A model generated the notes under the pieces. That model had not been told where the DNA came from and ran no database searches. It worked only from the letters and a program-made list of their open reading frames with translations. A DNA stretch of 48,900 bases, from assembly GCF_000378085.1 (NCBI RefSeq), contig NZ_KB899225.1, forward strand, positions 1 through 48,900, read 5' to 3'. Below are positions 8,945-17,243 of the stretch, in pieces. The translations under genes were made by a program, and so were the position numbers. Within the stretch, counting starts at the first letter, position 1. Each line of letters starts with the position of its first letter. The DNA comes from Hoylesella loescheii DSM 19665 = JCM 12249 = ATCC 15930 (GTDB taxonomy: Bacteria > Bacteroidota > Bacteroidia > Bacteroidales > Bacteroidaceae).

Positions 8945-10030
8945 CTAGACAAAGCCTTCGCCCTTTTTCAGCATCACCTCGTTAACGTATTTGCGTACCT
9001 TAGCCGACGAATCTTCTTTTTTGCAGATCAGCAAAACGTTGTCTTTCTCTACCACGATAAAGCCTTCTAGCCCGTTTATCACACCCAGTTTACCTTTGGG
9101 GAGCTTAATGATGTTGTTGCTGCTATCCTCTAAAATCACGTCGCTATCTATCACCACGTTGTCGTTTTCGCCCTTTTGCATCGCCTCGTACATGCCATGC
9201 CACGTGCCGAGGTCAGCCCATCCGAAGTGGCATTGCATAACAAACACATCGTTGGATGATTCTAATATGCCGTGCTCGATAGAGAGATTGGGATAGAGTG
9301 GGAAGTTCTCGTGAATGAAGAGGGCTTCTTCGTGGGCGTCGAACTCGGGATTGTCGGCATCATATTGTCTAAGAACAGGTGGCAATAGCTCGCTGAAACG
9401 AGTGAAGGCAAAGCGTGCATTGAACAGGAAAAGTCCTGTATTCCAATAAAACTCACCACTTTGCATAAACACGCGGGCGAACTCGCGGTCAGGTTTTTCG
9501 GTAAACGACTGCACTTCGAACACATCGTCTTCCACTGCTTTACCCATCTGTATGTAGCCATATCCCGGTTCGGGGCGCGTCGGTTTCACGCCCAACGTAA
9601 GCATACCATCGTTTTTCGACACGAAGTCTAATCCGCGAATGATGTCACGCTGAAAAGCTTCTTCGCCTTGAATAGCCTGATCCGAGGGCGTTACCACAAG
9701 GTTTGCCTCGGGACATAGACGAAAAACGCGGTGCGAAGCCCATGCCACACTTGGTGCCGTGCTTCGATAAATTGGCTCGGATAAAATGTTTTCGGGTGGC
9801 AATTCAGGTAGTTGATTGCGCACAATGTCGGCGTAAGTTTCGTTGGTACTCACCAATATATGCGAAGGGTCTATCAGTTGCGCAAAACGATCGAACGTTT
9901 GTTGCAACTGACTTCTGCCCACTCCGAAGAAGTCTACGAATTGTTTTGGGAAAGCCATACGGCTGTAAGGCCATAGGCGAAGTCCTCGGCCACCTGCCAA
10001 TATCAGGCAATAGTTGTTGTTAGTGTTCAT
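8945..10030 (-). CDS. manC: Mannose-1-phosphate guanylyltransferase
   Basis: 361 residues, cytoplasmic. Catalyses mannose-1-phosphate + GTP -> GDP-mannose + PPi, the precursor step for fucosylated and mannosylated surface glycans. It shows the nucleotidyltransferase signature LAGGRGLRLWPYSR (residues 11-24), FPKQF, VVTPSDQ, FTEKPD and WNTGLFLF, and the length fits a single-domain GMPP without the isomerase domain of bifunctional AlgA/ManC proteins. The signature has Gly-Leu where Gly-Thr is usual. The mannan cluster at 27-38 kb would release mannose-1-phosphate, its substrate, but the genes are far apart and no co-regulation is shown. The preceding gap, 10031-10336, holds two inverted copies of a GC-rich repeat. 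Confidence 0.9.
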   Translation of the reverse strand: MNTNNNYCLILAGGRGLRLWPYSRMAFPKQFVDFFGVGRSQLQQTFDRFAQLIDPSHILVSTNETYADIVRNQLPELPPENILSEPIYRSTAPSVAWASHRVFRLCPEANLVVTPSDQAIQGEEAFQRDIIRGLDFVSKNDGMLTLGVKPTRPEPGYGYIQMGKAVEDDVFEVQSFTEKPDREFARVFMQSGEFYWNTGLFLFNARFAFTRFSELLPPVLRQYDADNPEFDAHEEALFIHENFPLYPNLSIEHGILESSNDVFVMQCHFGWADLGTWHGMYEAMQKGENDNVVIDSDVILEDSSNNIIKLPKGKLGVINGLEGFIVVEKDNVLLICKKEDSSAKVRKYVNEVMLKKGEGFV

Positions 10031-10135
10031 TTTATCAGACGTGTTGGTTTCACGGACGAAAGGTATGAAAAAACTTCAAGCCCGCCAAACAATCAAAGGT
10101 TATTTATCCTCAATTAACAAGTAGTCTATGTTTTG

Positions 10136-10175
10136 GCCTCACCCCCAACCCCTCTTCAAGGGGAGAGGGGAGTAG
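10136..10175 (+). repeat. GC-rich hairpin repeat, copy 1
   Basis: Contains CCTCACCCCCAACCCCTC followed by AAGGGGAGAGGGGAG. CCCCTCttC/aAGGGGAG can form a hairpin. It is one of seven copies in the window. Confidence 0.85.
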
Positions 10176-10252
10176 TATGCCCTGCTATTGCATGGTGCGT
10201 AAAGTAAAAGGCTGAATGTTCTGCATCGTTAGCTTTACCGCCGCACTACATA

Positions 10253-10293
10253 TCACCCCCCTCTCCCCTTGGAGAGGGGTTGGGGGTGAGGCT
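10253..10293 (-). repeat. GC-rich hairpin repeat, copy 2 (inverted)
   Basis: Same repeat as 10136-10175 but in the opposite orientation, about 80 bp away, so the two could pair to a long cruciform between the metG 3' end and the manC start. Confidence 0.85.
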
Positions 10294-10336
10294 GGTATGG
10301 GGTTGGCTGAGGCCAGTTGTTTGGCCCTATTTCTTC

Positions 10337-12382
10337 CTATCCTACTTGACTTCCTGCCTTCACTTCTTTCATCAGTGATAGTAGACTCAGTCCGCCGTCG
10401 TAATTTTCGGCAGAGAGAATCATACCTTGACTTTCGATGCCCATCAGCTGTCGGGGAGCCAAGTTGGCGATAAACACCACGTCGCGACCCACCAATTCTT
10501 CAGGCTCGTAGAACTTAGCGATACCGCTAACGATGGTACGAGGCGTGCCGCTACCGTCATCAAGCGTGAATTTAAGCAGTTTATTAGCCTTCTTTACCTT
10601 TTCGCAAGCAAGGATGCGACCCACTCGAAGGTCCAGCTTCTCAAAGTCGGCGAAATCCACCACAGGCTTAATCTCCTTGGCCTTATACGTTTCGGCTTCG
10701 TTAGCCTTTTTGGTATCGGCCAGCTTTTTCAGTTGAGCCTCAATGGCATCGTCCTCTATTTTCTCGAACAGCAGCTCGGGTTCGGCCAGCTGATGCCCTG
10801 GTTTCAGTATCTCGGTGTTGCCCAACGCGTTCCAGTCTACCCCTTCCATGTTGAGCAAACGACGCAATTTGGCACTGCTAAATGGCAAGAACGGCTCGAA
10901 GGCGATGGCCAAGTTGGCCACCAATTGCAGCGATATATAAAGGATGGTTTCAACCCTTTTGGGGTCGGTCTTCCACACCTTCCACGGCTCGCACTCGGTG
11001 ATATACCTGTTACCGATGCGCGCCAGCACCATGGCCTCTTTCTGTGCATCGCGGAATTTGTAGGTATCGAGCAAGCTTTCCACCTTCTCTTTCACGTCTT
11101 TAAACTCGTCAAGAGCCTGTTTATCCACATCGTTCAGTTCGCCACAGGCAGGCACACGACCGTCGAAATACTTCTTCGTAAGCTGCAAAGCCCTGTTAAC
11201 GAAGTTGCCATACACAGCCACCAGCTCGTTGTTGTTACGCTCCTGGAAGTCTTTCCACGTAAAGTTGTTGTCTTTTGTTTCGGGCGCGTTGGCCGTTAGC
11301 ACATATCTCAGCACATCTTGCTTACCTGGGAAGTCCTCCAAATACTCGTGCAGCCATACGGCCCAATTCTTCGAAGTGGATATTTTGTCGTCTTCCAGAT
11401 TAAGAAACTCGTTTGATGGAACGTTTTCGGGCAGAATATAGCCGCCATGTGCTTTAAGCATCACGGGGAAAACGATGCAATGAAAAACGATATTGTCTTT
11501 GCCAATGAAGTGCACCAAGCGTGTTTCGGGGTCTTTCCACCATTTTTCCCATGTATCGGGCAACAGCTCTTTGGTATTCGAGATATAGCCGATGGGCGCA
11601 TCAAACCACACGTACAGCACCTTGCCTTCTGCTCCTTCTACAGGTACAGGAATACCCCAATCCAAGTCGCGGGTCATGGCTCGTGGCTGCAAGTCTATGT
11701 CCAGCCAGCTTTTGCATTGCCCATACACATTGGGTCGCCACTCCTTATGCCCTTCCAAAATCCACTCTTTCAGCCAGTCTTGGTATTTGTCTAGGGGCAG
11801 ATACCAGTTCTTGGTTTTCTTCAACACAGGTTGCGAACCGCTGATGGTAGAGCGTGGGTGCAGCAATTCGGTAGGCGAAAGGTCGCGTCCACACTTCTCG
11901 CACTGGTCGCCATATGCCCCTTCGTTGTGGCAATGCGGGCATTCGCCCGTTATATAGCGGTCGGCCAGAAACTGATGAGCCTCCTCGTCATAATATTGTT
12001 CGGTTTCTTTCTCCAGCAGTTTGCCGTCTTCATATAGCTTCTTAAAGAAGTCGCTGGCCAACTGATGGTGTGTCGGCGAGGTCGTTCGGCTGTAAATGTC
12101 GAACGAGATACCGAAGTCTTCAAAACTCTTTTTTATCATGGCGTGGAACCTGTCTACCACGTCTTGCGGACTAACGCCCTCTTTTCGTGCCCTGATCGTA
12201 ATGGGCACGCCGTGTTCGTCGCTACCTCCGATAAACACCACGTCCTCTTTTTTCAGTCGCATGTATCGTGCGTAGATGTCGGCAGGCACGTAAACGCCAG
12301 CCAAGTGTCCGATGTGCACGCCGCCGTTTGCGTATGGCAAGGCGGCTGTGATGGTGGTTCGCTTGTATTGTTTCTGTTCCAT
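10337..12382 (-). CDS. metG: Methionyl-tRNA synthetase
   Basis: 681 residues from the ATG at 12380-12382. Charges tRNA-Met (and initiator tRNA) with methionine. Class I signatures: the HIGH box in [10 protein letters not shown] and a KMSKS-like DDKISTSK. The zinc-knuckle region is [20 protein letters not shown]-terminal tRNA-binding/dimerisation domain ([18 protein letters not shown] ... [13 protein letters not shown], about the last 110 residues) is fused, as in the long MetG form. The frame stays open upstream to 12589, but that extension lacks MetG similarity and crosses the likely promoter at 12457-12464, so the shorter start is chosen. Confidence 0.95.
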   Translation of the reverse strand: MEQKQYKRTTITAALPYANGGVHIGHLAGVYVPADIYARYMRLKKEDVVFIGGSDEHGVPITIRARKEGVSPQDVVDRFHAMIKKSFEDFGISFDIYSRTTSPTHHQLASDFFKKLYEDGKLLEKETEQYYDEEAHQFLADRYITGECPHCHNEGAYGDQCEKCGRDLSPTELLHPRSTISGSQPVLKKTKNWYLPLDKYQDWLKEWILEGHKEWRPNVYGQCKSWLDIDLQPRAMTRDLDWGIPVPVEGAEGKVLYVWFDAPIGYISNTKELLPDTWEKWWKDPETRLVHFIGKDNIVFHCIVFPVMLKAHGGYILPENVPSNEFLNLEDDKISTSKNWAVWLHEYLEDFPGKQDVLRYVLTANAPETKDNNFTWKDFQERNNNELVAVYGNFVNRALQLTKKYFDGRVPACGELNDVDKQALDEFKDVKEKVESLLDTYKFRDAQKEAMVLARIGNRYITECEPWKVWKTDPKRVETILYISLQLVANLAIAFEPFLPFSSAKLRRLLNMEGVDWNALGNTEILKPGHQLAEPELLFEKIEDDAIEAQLKKLADTKKANEAETYKAKEIKPVVDFADFEKLDLRVGRILACEKVKKANKLLKFTLDDGSGTPRTIVSGIAKFYEPEELVGRDVVFIANLAPRQLMGIESQGMILSAENYDGGLSLLSLMKEVKAGSQVG

Positions 12383-12456
12383 TGTGCTATATATAATAAT
12401 GTGTACTAACCCTTTGTCACCCTTATGTGTTTGGATAACATTGGGTAAAAGCACTG

Positions 12457-12464
12457 CAAAAGTA
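12457..12464 (-). promoter_or_regulatory. -7 element of the metG promoter
   Basis: Minus strand TACTTTTG matches TAnnTTTG; the upstream -33 element is not clear. It lies about 75 bp before the chosen metG start and supports that start over the upstream extension. Confidence 0.5.
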
Positions 12465-13059
12465 CAAAAAAAATGCGGCATGTATTTGTTTTGGGGCGCG
12501 AAACTTAGATTTAGGTAGACAGTAATGGGTAAAACTTGATATCTTTGGTTTACGCTAAATGGGCAACACCCTGCCTCAAACGAGAGCATGGCTGGGTAAT
12601 TCTCCTGCGAGGCAAGATTGTGTTTTGTAAAATATACAGACGTGTTTTTAACATTGTGAGTAGGCGTCTAGCCCACCAATACCACATCGGTTGGCAAATA
12701 ATCGATTCTCGCGAGGGGTACGATTGGCGCAAAACAGCATATTACAAGCAAAGGCGTGACTAACGTTTCTTTTTCTTACCAATCGCTCCTTCTAACTTAC
12801 TATCAGGCGGAAACACAGATCGAAACTACCTCATTATGGCTTTTCGCCCGTGCGTTTTTGATGATATTTGGATGATTTCCTTATGTAGGGCAATGACGTT
12901 TTTGCTTGTTTTTGATGACATAAACAAGGAAGTATTTGATGTGCATTAACATTTATCAAGCCGTTCAGCTTAATCTTGGCGTATGGCATATATGCACACG
13001 GCAGCCGACAGCTTGCTGATTGTAGCGAACTAATAGTTCTTTGGCCCAGCTAAAGCTAT
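12465..13059. other. Intergenic region, no gene recognised
   Basis: Only short reading frames without family resemblance. An imperfect direct repeat (TTTTTGATGA near 12856 and again near 12919) is the only pattern noted. It is the metG-proximal part of the second repeat island. Confidence 0.5.
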
Positions 13060-13147
13060 GTTGGAAGGGTGTTCCACATAAGTTGGAAGGGTGTTCCATG
13101 TAAGTTGGAAGGGTGTTCCACATAAGATGGAACAATGTTCCATATAA
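13060..13147. repeat. 4 x 22-bp tandem array of GGAA/TTCC palindromes
   Basis: Units start at 13060, 13082, 13104 and 13126. The first three are GTTGGAAGGGTGTTCCAcaTAA with small changes; the last has GATGGAACAATGTTCCATA. Period and architecture match the arrays at 1121 and 38767, with a different core sequence. Confidence 0.85.
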
Positions 13148-13436
13148 CAAGTAACGCGAGTACCTCTTAGTGATAACAGCTCAAGAGCATCAATTTGCGA
13201 ACGTGTTCGTTAGACGATTGGCGGGTGCAAAAACAACTTATGCAATGACAAAGATAATTGTTGGCGCGGCTTTTGCTCGTTGGAGGATAAAGGAATGACA
13301 CCCCCTTTTATGTGTTTTATCAACTTTAGCTTTTCTAGAAGAGGGGGTCTCGGAATGTCATTTTGTAAATATTAATTACTTGACTTAACAAAGTAAGGGC
13401 GTGAGTGTGATTTATTGTTGGCAGTAATGAAACAAA

Positions 13437-13900
13437 TTACTCGTAACAACCCATGTGCGCACAAGTGGCGTTGCGCCATCTACCGCGTAGCGGTTGGGCT
13501 TTTGGAAAGGCAGGGAAACGAAAAGTGAAAGGGAGAAAAGGTGAAAAGATAATATGAAGAAAGAAAAACACAAGCTCAAAGATAATCATGCATGACGCAT
13601 AAAACGAGGCCATGCCGTCACGTGACAGATATAATAGGTCTGCTAGAGAAAACAGATAACCCGCAACAACCCATGTACGCGCAAGTGGCATTGCGCCAAC
13701 TACCACGCAGCGGTTGGTCTTTTGGGGTGAATTACATGCCAATGGCATTGATTGGGTACATCTATTAGTGGCTTGTATTGTGTTATTTACCGCATAGCTG
13801 TTAGTCTTTTGGTAGGGCAGCTCCATGCCAAAGGCATTGTTTAAACATATCAATTAGTGGATTGCATTGCGCCAACCAATACGCGGTAGTTGGCATAATA
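13437..13900. repeat. Right intergenic repeat island (inverted copies of the left island)
   Basis: Read on the minus strand, it contains units of the 89-bp family seen at 574-905: motifs GGCATGNAATTCACC, CCAACCGCTGCGTGGTAG, GCCACTAATAGATGTACC. Partial units lie at about 13437-13495, 13660-13760 and 13760-13900. The stretch 13489-13600 is a near reverse complement of 752-873, including the purine-rich GGTGAAAAG block. No gene is supported here or in 13901-13999. Confidence 0.7.
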
Positions 13901-13999
13901 GTCATTATTCGTATTGTAGACTTGCCCAAAACGCGTGGCATCTTATCCCCCATTTGTATAATATTCAACAAAGATTGCTTGTTTCCTAAAACGCCAAAA

Positions 14000-14025
14000 G
14001 GGGATGCGCCATACGGCACATCCCC
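14000..14025 (-). terminator. Probable terminator of the first SusC/SusD operon
   Basis: GGGGATG(C)GC ... GC(A)CATCCCC forms a 10-bp stem with one mismatch around a short loop; the minus strand then reads a short TTTT run. It lies about 180 bp after the last operon gene (stop at 14203). Confidence 0.55.
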
Positions 14026-14202
14026 TCAACATGAATCAAAAATTTAAACACAGCGTATTTAAAGAGAATTAATGCGTTAGGTTTAAGCGGGCTATGCAGA
14101 CTTGCACCATAGCTTGTAGACTAATCAGTTTATAGTCTTATCAGCCTGGCTTCATCTTTTTATTTGTTCACCTTTTCATCCTTTCACCTTTTTCACCTTC
14201 AA

Positions 14203-14727
14203 TCATTCGGTGAATCCGGTGTGCCTCGTGCCAGTTACACGATAGGTTTTGGCGGGACTATCGGTGCTGAATTGCACATTAAACACGATGCTATCTACAG
14301 GTAATCCATGCAGATTGCGACCCTGTCCTTCAAGAACCTTACCCTCGGTGATAGTTGCCAACGTGGGAGAATCCTTGTTGGGATCGTTGTACATCGCCTT
14401 TACGTTTTGACAAGAAAAGGTTCGTGCACCGTAATTGATGGGCGTAACAAGTTGCATACTCCATTTCTTGGGTACGCTGACGTTCACCCACATCTTGTCG
14501 TCAACGTTTTCTACGGTGTTATAGGTTTGTAGGCTATAGGTGCGACTTCCGAAAACGTTCGGCGTAAGCGTACCGTCGGCGTTCACTTCGTGTACACGCA
14601 CATCCCAAAAGCCCGCCATTTGTTCAACGGCAGTTCCTCCCGGCTTCTCATTGGTTTCAACGTCGCAAGCCACAAAGCCCACTAGGGCAATGGCAGCAGT
14701 GGCCAAATGTATGATGTATTTTCTCAT
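14203..14727 (-). CDS. Small lipoprotein, lipid-binding-hydrolase-like (PF12888-type)
   Basis: 174 residues with a lipoprotein signal peptide ending in FVAC (Cys at about residue 21), followed by the acidic DVETNE typical of exported, surface-exposed Bacteroidetes lipoproteins. The mature part is beta-rich (FWDVRVHEVNADGT; MWVNVSVPKKW; DSIVFNVQFST), like the putative lipid-binding family PF12888 that often ends SusC/SusD operons next to BT_2262-like proteins. Function is unknown. It is the last gene of the operon, 12 bp after its neighbour. A purine-rich GGTGAAAA tract follows its stop directly. Confidence 0.7.
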   Translation of the reverse strand: MRKYIIHLATAAIALVGFVACDVETNEKPGGTAVEQMAGFWDVRVHEVNADGTLTPNVFGSRTYSLQTYNTVENVDDKMWVNVSVPKKWSMQLVTPINYGARTFSCQNVKAMYNDPNKDSPTLATITEGKVLEGQGRNLHGLPVDSIVFNVQFSTDSPAKTYRVTGTRHTGFTE

Positions 14728-14739
14728 AATCGTTGCTTT

Positions 14740-15459
14740 TTATTTGTTCAACACAATTGTGTAGGTGTTACCTTGATAGGTAACTTTCCACGTGAGCACA
14801 CCTTTCTTCGCATCGTAAGAGGTGTCGGAGAAGTTGTCTAGGGCCACTTCCTTACCAGCGATGTTCACCGAATAAGGCTTAAAGCTACCATCGTCTGCCA
14901 CCAGCAACAACGCTTCAATCTCGTCCGAGCTTCCCGTTGGCGTGTTGGCCGCCTTCATGGCAGCATTATATCCGCCCAGCAAGTCGCTAACCGAGAACAG
15001 GCCAGTGGCCAATTGGGTTACGCTGACAGTGCTTTTCGTAAACGTTTGCTCTTTGCCGTTGGCGTCTACGCACTTTGTCCCCGCCGCGGTGATGTATGTT
15101 CCCGATATCTTAACGGTTGCATCGGGATTACAAACGGCCACCGTTCGTTGTGCAGTAGCCTTGACACCATCGGGTGTGGCACAGCTGTATGTTATGCCAT
15201 AGAGTCCTGGCTTGTTGGTGTCTACCGCATCTAGGCCAGTAACCACCATGTTTGCCGAGTAGTCTTTCCCCATATATGTGGGCATACAACCAGGGTCTTC
15301 GTATTTAAAACCAACCGCCACTTCTTCCATTTCATCACCTTGCATGTTCATGAAGATGATGTGGTGCACGGTAGAGTCGGTCTTTTCATCGTCGCTACAT
15401 GCACCCAAGGTAAACGCGAGTGCCAGTGCAGGCAATAGGTTGATGATATATTTCTTCAT
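14740..15459 (-). CDS. BT_2262-like (DUF5011/DUF5012-type) surface lipoprotein
   Basis: 239 residues. Signal peptide with lipobox LGAC at about residues 18-21, then SDDEK, a good lipoprotein surface-export signal. The first half has an Ig-like bacterial surface domain with a lipid- or glycan-anchored-protein look (VVTGLDAVDTNKPGLYGITY), the second a beta-domain (GTYITAAGTKCVD ... YQGNTYTIVL). The arrangement resembles the BT_2262-like family found beside SusC/SusD. It may bind ligand at the cell surface; which ligand is unknown. It is separated from the SusD gene by 281 bp of repeats and from the next gene by 12 bp. Confidence 0.7.
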   Translation of the reverse strand: MKKYIINLLPALALAFTLGACSDDEKTDSTVHHIIFMNMQGDEMEEVAVGFKYEDPGCMPTYMGKDYSANMVVTGLDAVDTNKPGLYGITYSCATPDGVKATAQRTVAVCNPDATVKISGTYITAAGTKCVDANGKEQTFTKSTVSVTQLATGLFSVSDLLGGYNAAMKAANTPTGSSDEIEALLLVADDGSFKPYSVNIAGKEVALDNFSDTSYDAKKGVLTWKVTYQGNTYTIVLNK

Positions 15460-15497
15460 TGTTTTTTGCGTGTTATGCGTTATTATAAAGCGAAACC

Positions 15498-15539
15498 AGC
15501 CTCACCCCCAGCCCCTCTCCAAGGGGAGAGGGGAGTGAT
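15498..15539 (+). repeat. GC-rich hairpin repeat, copy 3
   Basis: CCTCACCCCCAGCCCCTC...AAGGGGAGAGGGGAGTGA in the gap between the susD-like and BT_2262-like genes. Next to it, 15600-15735 is a low-complexity tract (GAGTTGATGAGTTGAC; TTTACTCCTTTATTCC) that ends at the susD stop. Confidence 0.85.
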
Positions 15540-15740
15540 ATGCGTTTTTGTTTAAGAGGGTCTATGGTCATGCTATGGTTTATGTTGGTGCGTTATACAA
15601 ACTTATAAGTTTGTGATTTAGCGAGTTTACAGGTTGAAGGAATCACGAGTTGATGAGTTGACAAAAGCCTTTGGCTTAACTCCTTAACTTCTTCACTCTT
15701 TTACTCCTTTATTCCATTACTCCTTTACTCCTCAAAAAAA

Positions 15741-17231
15741 TCACTTCACATCCCAGAAAACGGGGTCGCTCAGTTTCTTTTCGGGGGGCGTATTAGTCTT
15801 GTTATACTTACGCGCATCCTGTGGGTAAGGAAGTCGTTTGGCCAATCCACCCACCTGAATGTGGTTCACGGCAGGCACAATTAGTTCGCCCGGAGTATAA
15901 GCATCGCCATCGAATATCTGCTTAGCAGTCTTCGTACTGGTCTTAGGAACATCGGTGCGCCTAATCTCCGACCATGCTTCCATGTGGTTGCACATAAAGA
16001 ATGCCGCCCACTTCTGCATGTAAACGAGATGGAGTTGTTCGTCGGTGGTCTTGCCATCGAACTTGACTGCATCTGTTTTCAAGAAAGCCGCAGCCTTGCC
16101 TTCCATTCCCCTAAAAGCGAAGTCGGCAGTTACTCCAGCCTCGTAAGCCTCTTTAGCCTTGGCTGCATCGTTGTTAAAACGCAGTTGAACCTCGGCTAGA
16201 AGGAAGTTTAGTTCACTGGCAGAGAAAACGTATACTGGCTTCGCAGCCATCACACCAATACCAATGCGACTCACATTCTCGTTTTTCCAACCCAAATTGT
16301 TACGCCATTCTTTCATCGACACTTTCGAACCAGGCAACTGTCCTACATAGTTACCAGTACTCATTTTAGCAATGGCGTAGCTTATGCGTGGGTCGTTGTT
16401 GGCCTTATAGTATTCTACAATGGGGTAAGCGGCGGCAAAGTTATTGGCACGCAGGGCAAAAATAGCACCATACCAGGGGTTGTATTGCTTTTCGGCATTG
16501 GTATAAACGTCGAATTTTACGTCGCCCTTGAAAAACGCGTTAGCTGCAACCAGGTCTTTCACCTTCTGTGTATAGCTAGCCACATCTATGCCACCATCGA
16601 TGAAACGCATGTAAATGCGCAGGCGCAAGGCGTTGGCGAAACCCTTCCATTGACTTAATTTCTTGCCCATCAATGGGTCGTCTAAGTTCATGCTTGCATC
16701 ACCTAGATTGGCTTCTGCCTTATCCAGCTCGTCTAACACACCCATAAGAACGGTCTTTCCGTCTTCCCATTTGGGCGTGGGGTTGGCTTGTCCCATAAGC
16801 GCTTCAGAGTAAGGTGCGTCGCTAAAGTTATCAACGATGAGCTGAAATGCCCATACCCTAAGTACGGTACATACGTAATGGTTGGCCTTGTTGGGGCTTT
16901 TCTCCATTATCACTTGCAGGTCTTTCAGCGCACCAGCATAGAGCATACGATAGCATCGGTCGAAAATGCTGCTACTTTCGTCGATGTTCAGCTCGGCCAA
17001 GTTGTTGTATTGGTTTTGCTCCGGACGCTGTTCGAAATACTGCGAGAAGAACCCTGCGTAGGTGAACATTTGGTCGCCCAGTACGTCGGCGATAGCATTT
17101 TCGGCCGAAGGTAACATCTTCTCGGGCGTAACCTGTGGCCCTGACGGATAGTTGGGGTCGTCGTTTATGTCGAGATTGCAGCTATTTAATGCCACAAGAG
17201 CAACAGCCGCAAGAGTTATTAACTTTTTCAT
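15741..17231 (-). CDS. SusD/RagB-like surface glycan- or nutrient-binding lipoprotein
   Basis: 496 residues, lipobox LNSC at about residues 15-18. The N-terminal pattern (DINDDPNYP, MLPSAENAIADVLGDQ, AGFFSQYFEQ) and the C-terminal YMQKWAAFFMCNHMEAWSEIRRTDVP match the SusD-like_2 (PF12771) branch. Such proteins sit as the lid of a SusC transporter on the outer surface and capture ligand. The gene lies 12 bp after the SusC-like gene. No carbohydrate-active enzyme is near on this strand, so the ligand cannot be guessed. Confidence 0.9.
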   Translation of the reverse strand: MKKLITLAAVALVALNSCNLDINDDPNYPSGPQVTPEKMLPSAENAIADVLGDQMFTYAGFFSQYFEQRPEQNQYNNLAELNIDESSSIFDRCYRMLYAGALKDLQVIMEKSPNKANHYVCTVLRVWAFQLIVDNFSDAPYSEALMGQANPTPKWEDGKTVLMGVLDELDKAEANLGDASMNLDDPLMGKKLSQWKGFANALRLRIYMRFIDGGIDVASYTQKVKDLVAANAFFKGDVKFDVYTNAEKQYNPWYGAIFALRANNFAAAYPIVEYYKANNDPRISYAIAKMSTGNYVGQLPGSKVSMKEWRNNLGWKNENVSRIGIGVMAAKPVYVFSASELNFLLAEVQLRFNNDAAKAKEAYEAGVTADFAFRGMEGKAAAFLKTDAVKFDGKTTDEQLHLVYMQKWAAFFMCNHMEAWSEIRRTDVPKTSTKTAKQIFDGDAYTPGELIVPAVNHIQVGGLAKRLPYPQDARKYNKTNTPPEKKLSDPVFWDVK

Positions 17232-17243
17232 AATGCTGCGGGT

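Noticed and set aside
10427..11299. 290-residue plus-strand reading frame inside metG
   Set aside because: Antisense shadow of the well-supported metG coding region.
12383..12589. 69-residue N-terminal extension of methionyl-tRNA synthetase
   Set aside because: MetG similarity begins at [11 protein letters not shown]; the extension crosses a TACTTTTG promoter element.
13437..13853. 138-residue minus-strand reading frame
   Set aside because: It runs through the inverted 89-bp repeats and a purine-rich tract; no start signal, composition or family supports a gene.
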